A stretch of 6,852 bases of DNA, from NCBI GenBank assembly GCA_002701625.1, contig NZWK01000021.1, positions 20,388 through 27,239 of the forward strand, in the 5' to 3' direction. Positions 3,978-6,852 of this stretch are shown here, in pieces; the stretch's first letter is position 1; each line of letters begins with the position of its first letter. A model generated the notes under the pieces. It searched no databases, was not told the origin of the DNA, and saw only the letters and a list, made by a program, of their open reading frames with translations. A program made the position numbers and the translations under genes. The DNA is from Chloroflexota bacterium. Lineage in GTDB: Bacteria > Chloroflexota > Dehalococcoidia > UBA2979.

Positions 3978-6852
3978 GCTAAGATTATTAATTTCCACGG
4001 GCAAACTGGTTGTGGTAATCCCAGTAGACGCATCCTCTAGTTCGAAAATTAATGTATAGATTCCATTCTCATATTGGGAGGAATCAAATGAGAAGGCATT
4101 ATTAGCGCCAGGTCCTTCGATCTGAGTCAAAAGTTGTGGCGCACTCTCGTTTACAGGTGATTGAATAAAAATAGAAAGTTGTCTGATATCCAAACCGCTC
4201 AACTCAGCACTAATATTAGATACTCCTCGAACGACCGAAAAAGAATCTATCCCAGAGATGCGGATCGAGGGTCCCAAGCCGGAGAATCCATTCACGAGGG
4301 TCACGGGGACCTGATATTCCGAATACTTCTTGTCTGGCAGTAGAATGCTGGCTCTGAGTCGGTAGTAACCGTCCGGAAACAATTGAGTATCCCAATCTAA
4401 TCCCGTATAAGTCTCAGTCTGGAATGATTGCTCTCCAAGCAACGTCCATGAACTACTGCCCAGAGCTGATAATTCCAACTTAATAGCTGAAAAGTCAGGG
4501 TATGTATTTTCCAGCCTAATTCGCTGGATGCCTGACAACTGCTGATTCGCTCCAGGATATGCTATAGACATCGACATGCTAGTAGCTTCAATATCGATTT
4601 CCCGCGGAAATCTGGGAATTAATTCATGAATCCCTTGCGATCTAGCCCACTCAAAAATCTCCTCCCACTCCCAGATCTCGTTCCATGGCAGCACCAATCG
4701 AACCTCAGATTTAATGAACTGCTCTGGCGTAACTGCTTTTGCAATTTCGTTTGTTCGCTGATCAATCAAAACTAATTTCCACCAATCATCGTAACCAGAC
4801 TCATAATTCAGTCCGACGTCCCACCCGTCGGTCGCAGGAACAAATTCAGATTGCTCAGTATCTGAATCCTCGAGAGAGATTTTTTCCTTATCCTCGTCAA
4901 AAATCGGAACAGGCGTTGGTGTCAGCACAATACTCTCATTCACGATAGGTTCACTTCTTTGAATTCTCTCCAAAACCTCTGTGGCATAAAGTGATTTCTC
5001 TCTCCTCCAGTCAGGGCAATATTCCGTGACCAAACGACCAGAAGGCCAACAAACCTCTACCTCTGAGATGCCTGGAGGACGAACAAAATCATCGGGAGGA
5101 ATCTCTAAAATTTCAAAGGAGTTGATCATGACTTGGCGCCAAACTGGGAATGCGACGGTCGTTGAATAAATATCTCTTATGATTGAGTTGTCGGAGTTTC
5201 CAGCCCAAACGCCCACAACTATGTTCGGGGTATAACCGATGGTCCAGGTTTCTCCAATCAAGCGTTGTATATCTTCACCCGGCACATTCTCTTGAGCGAA
5301 CGGTTCACTTGTTCCTGTCTTTGCCGCGGTTGCATAGCCATCGATAACCTTTAATCGGTTGCACGTAGCATAAACCAAACATTGATTTTCACCATTCGAT
5401 AGAATTGATGTGACCATATATGCGTATTCGGCACCTACAATTCGTCTCTCTTTTGGCTCCTCAAAATTATGAAGAATAGCTCCCGAGAAATCTGAAACCT
5501 TCAGCAAAGTTATAGGCTCCAGTTCGCGCCCAATATCCTTCATGAGATCTGTAGATTGTGGCTCCTGACCACGCATTATTCCCTTGTTCGCTAGAACGCT
5601 GTAGGCAATTACGTGATCAAACAGCGAAATATCGCTTCCTCCGGTAATTAAAGCAGGTCCATAGCCTAGAGGATTATCAAACGACGTATAGCCAACTGCC
5701 TGAAGCGTCTCCAATAACGCCGGAACTCCTGTATATATGGCCATCTTAATTGCACTAACATTCAACGAATTACCGAGTGATTTGGCCACAGAAAGTGGAC
5801 CAGCCCAATACGAAAGTGGATCAACCGGCCGCCACTCTTCCTTAGTTTCACTATCAACTAAGGAGAACGGTGTATCTAATATCGCTGTTTGCGTGCCCCA
5901 ACCCTTACCAAACGCTGTTAAATAGCCGAAGGGTTTTAAAGTAGACCCTGGTGAATTTAAAGACATTATGTTGTCATTTCTACCTTCGATATCATCTCGG
6001 AAATAATCGCGAGACCCTACATAGGTCAATATTTGTCCTGTTTTGGGATCAAGAACTAAAACTGCTCCATTATGTAAACCTGCTGAGTCTCCGTTCTCGC
6101 TTATAGTCGATTCAAGAACACGTTCCGTCGTTCTTTGTAGTTTCATATCAAGAGTAGTAATCACCTCAAGACCATCATTAAAAAGCGAGTCTTGTCCAAA
6201 TCTTGCGATGAGCTCATTGGCCACACGACCAAGAATAAAATGAGGGGCATCGATATCAAATTCAACTGTTTGGAATTCCAGAGGTTCCATAGCTGCTGCT
6301 TCAGCCTGAGTTCGAGATATCACACCGCGCCTGACCATCAAATCAAGTACCCCTGATTGTCGTGCTTTGGCAGGAGAGCCCCACACAAGCTGTCCGGTAC
6401 TGGGGTCAAAGTTCTGCGGTGAGAAGGGGTCGTACAAAGCAGGTGACTGAGGAATGCCAGCAAGCAAAGCTGACTCAGCAAGTGTCAGATCACTAGATTC
6501 CTTTCCGAAGTATGCCAAAGATGCGGTTTCTATTCCCACATATGGTCCGCCGTATGAAATTGAATTAAGGTACCAGACTAAAATGTCGTCTTTGGGATAC
6601 TTACGTGTGAGCTCAAGAGCTACCACTGTTTCCTTTAATTTTCGTGTGTAGCTTCGCTCGAGTCTCTCGTCTTCGGGAATATAGATATTCTTCGCCAACT
6701 GCTGGGTAATTGACGATCCACCTGATCCTTCCAACACTTGATTAGTCCGTGAACTAAACCAAGGAAGCAGATTCTCTACTGCAGCTCGGACTAAACCGGT
6801 GATGTTTAGTCCATTATTTGTATAAAACGACGGGTCTTCAACAGATATCGTC
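3972..6852 (-). CDS. Bifunctional class A penicillin-binding protein, transglycosylase/transpeptidase (partial, 5' end outside window)
   Basis: The gene polymerises and cross-links peptidoglycan at the outer face of the membrane. The frame is open to the right edge, giving 959 visible residues (numbered from the codon at 6851-6849). The GTG at 6737 is internal, because upstream codons encode the glycosyltransferase motif VEDPSFY with catalytic Glu5. Other GT51 motifs follow: GGSSITQQLAKN (44-55), RKLKE (about 70-74), YLNSISYGG and AESALLAGIPQSP. The transpeptidase domain has S303-T-L-K306 (nucleophile Ser303), S362-L-N364 and K511-T-G-T514. The transpeptidase is followed by a paired-cysteine segment (CWPSG...EYCPDW), a TPTPVP/acidic linker, a DWWKLVLID...TPEQF segment with a Trp-rich stretch (about 722-735), and two Ig-like beta-sandwich domains (about 755-855 and 860-957), each ending in a DGYYRLR- or NGIYTL-type strand. 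The cytoplasmic tail, membrane helix and first part of the glycosyltransferase domain are missing. The tail layout matches what I recall of Chloroflexota class A PBPs. The stop lies 3 bp from the opposing gene's stop. Confidence 0.95.
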   Translation of the reverse strand, partial: TISVEDPSFYTNNGLNITGLVRAAVENLLPWFSSRTNQVLEGSGGSSITQQLAKNIYIPEDERLERSYTRKLKETVVALELTRKYPKDDILVWYLNSISYGGPYVGIETASLAYFGKESSDLTLAESALLAGIPQSPALYDPFSPQNFDPSTGQLVWGSPAKARQSGVLDLMVRRGVISRTQAEAAAMEPLEFQTVEFDIDAPHFILGRVANELIARFGQDSLFNDGLEVITTLDMKLQRTTERVLESTISENGDSAGLHNGAVLVLDPKTGQILTYVGSRDYFRDDIEGRNDNIMSLNSPGSTLKPFGYLTAFGKGWGTQTAILDTPFSLVDSETKEEWRPVDPLSYWAGPLSVAKSLGNSLNVSAIKMAIYTGVPALLETLQAVGYTSFDNPLGYGPALITGGSDISLFDHVIAYSVLANKGIMRGQEPQSTDLMKDIGRELEPITLLKVSDFSGAILHNFEEPKERRIVGAEYAYMVTSILSNGENQCLVYATCNRLKVIDGYATAAKTGTSEPFAQENVPGEDIQRLIGETWTIGYTPNIVVGVWAGNSDNSIIRDIYSTTVAFPVWRQVMINSFEILEIPPDDFVRPPGISEVEVCWPSGRLVTEYCPDWRREKSLYATEVLERIQRSEPIVNESIVLTPTPVPIFDEDKEKISLEDSDTEQSEFVPATDGWDVGLNYESGYDDWWKLVLIDQRTNEIAKAVTPEQFIKSEVRLVLPWNEIWEWEEIFEWARSQGIHELIPRFPREIDIEATSMSMSIAYPGANQQLSGIQRIRLENTYPDFSAIKLELSALGSSSWTLLGEQSFQTETYTGLDWDTQLFPDGYYRLRASILLPDKKYSEYQVPVTLVNGFSGLGPSIRISGIDSFSVVRGVSNISAELSGLDIRQLSIFIQSPVNESAPQLLTQIEGPGANNAFSFDSSQYENGIYTLIFELEDASTGITTTSLPVEINNLSR

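Noticed and set aside
4161..6651. Several plus-strand frames of 60-69 codons across the penicillin-binding protein gene
   Set aside because: All are antisense to motif-rich coding sequence and short enough to be expected by chance.

Overview
This 6.85 kb window is densely coding and contains five protein genes, two of them cut by the window edges. No RNA genes, CRISPR arrays, insertion sequences or other mobile elements are visible. The best taxonomic guess is an uncultured member of the Chloroflexota, possibly a marine or Dehalococcoidia/SAR202-type lineage. The guess rests on two points: the malyl-CoA lyase reads, from memory, very much like the Chloroflexus enzyme along its whole length, and the penicillin-binding protein has the C-terminal layout I associate with Chloroflexota. 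No database search was possible, so the lineage is an inference. Base composition is moderate, somewhat below 50% GC by eye, and uniform, with no sign of a recently acquired segment.

Layout. Positions 1-737 (minus strand) hold the N-terminal two thirds of an ATP-grasp acid-CoA ligase beta subunit of the succinate/malate-CoA ligase type; the gene continues beyond the left edge. Just upstream on the same strand (771-1835) is a malyl-CoA lyase of the CitE/HpcH-HpaI superfamily. Next on that strand (1902-2759) is a four-helix membrane protein of unknown function. A short divergent intergenic region then leads to a plus-strand gene (about 2853-3968) for a membrane-anchored HExxH metallopeptidase-like protein. 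This gene converges almost stop-to-stop with a large minus-strand gene (3972 to beyond the right edge) for a bifunctional class A penicillin-binding protein with extracytoplasmic Ig-like C-terminal domains.

How the genes may work together. The ligase and lyase make a coherent metabolic pair: an acid-CoA ligase could activate malate to malyl-CoA, and the lyase would split it to acetyl-CoA and glyoxylate (or run in reverse). The membrane protein, the metallopeptidase and the penicillin-binding protein are all predicted to sit in or outside the cytoplasmic membrane, but nothing in the sequence proves a shared pathway.

The main non-coding signals are a perfect 8+8 bp inverted repeat at 2820-2837 in the divergent region, which looks like an operator, and a 15 bp palindrome at 3963-3977 that contains both convergent stop codons. 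I found no clear evidence of a wholly new multi-gene system. The least understood parts are the metallopeptidase and the membrane protein divergent from it.
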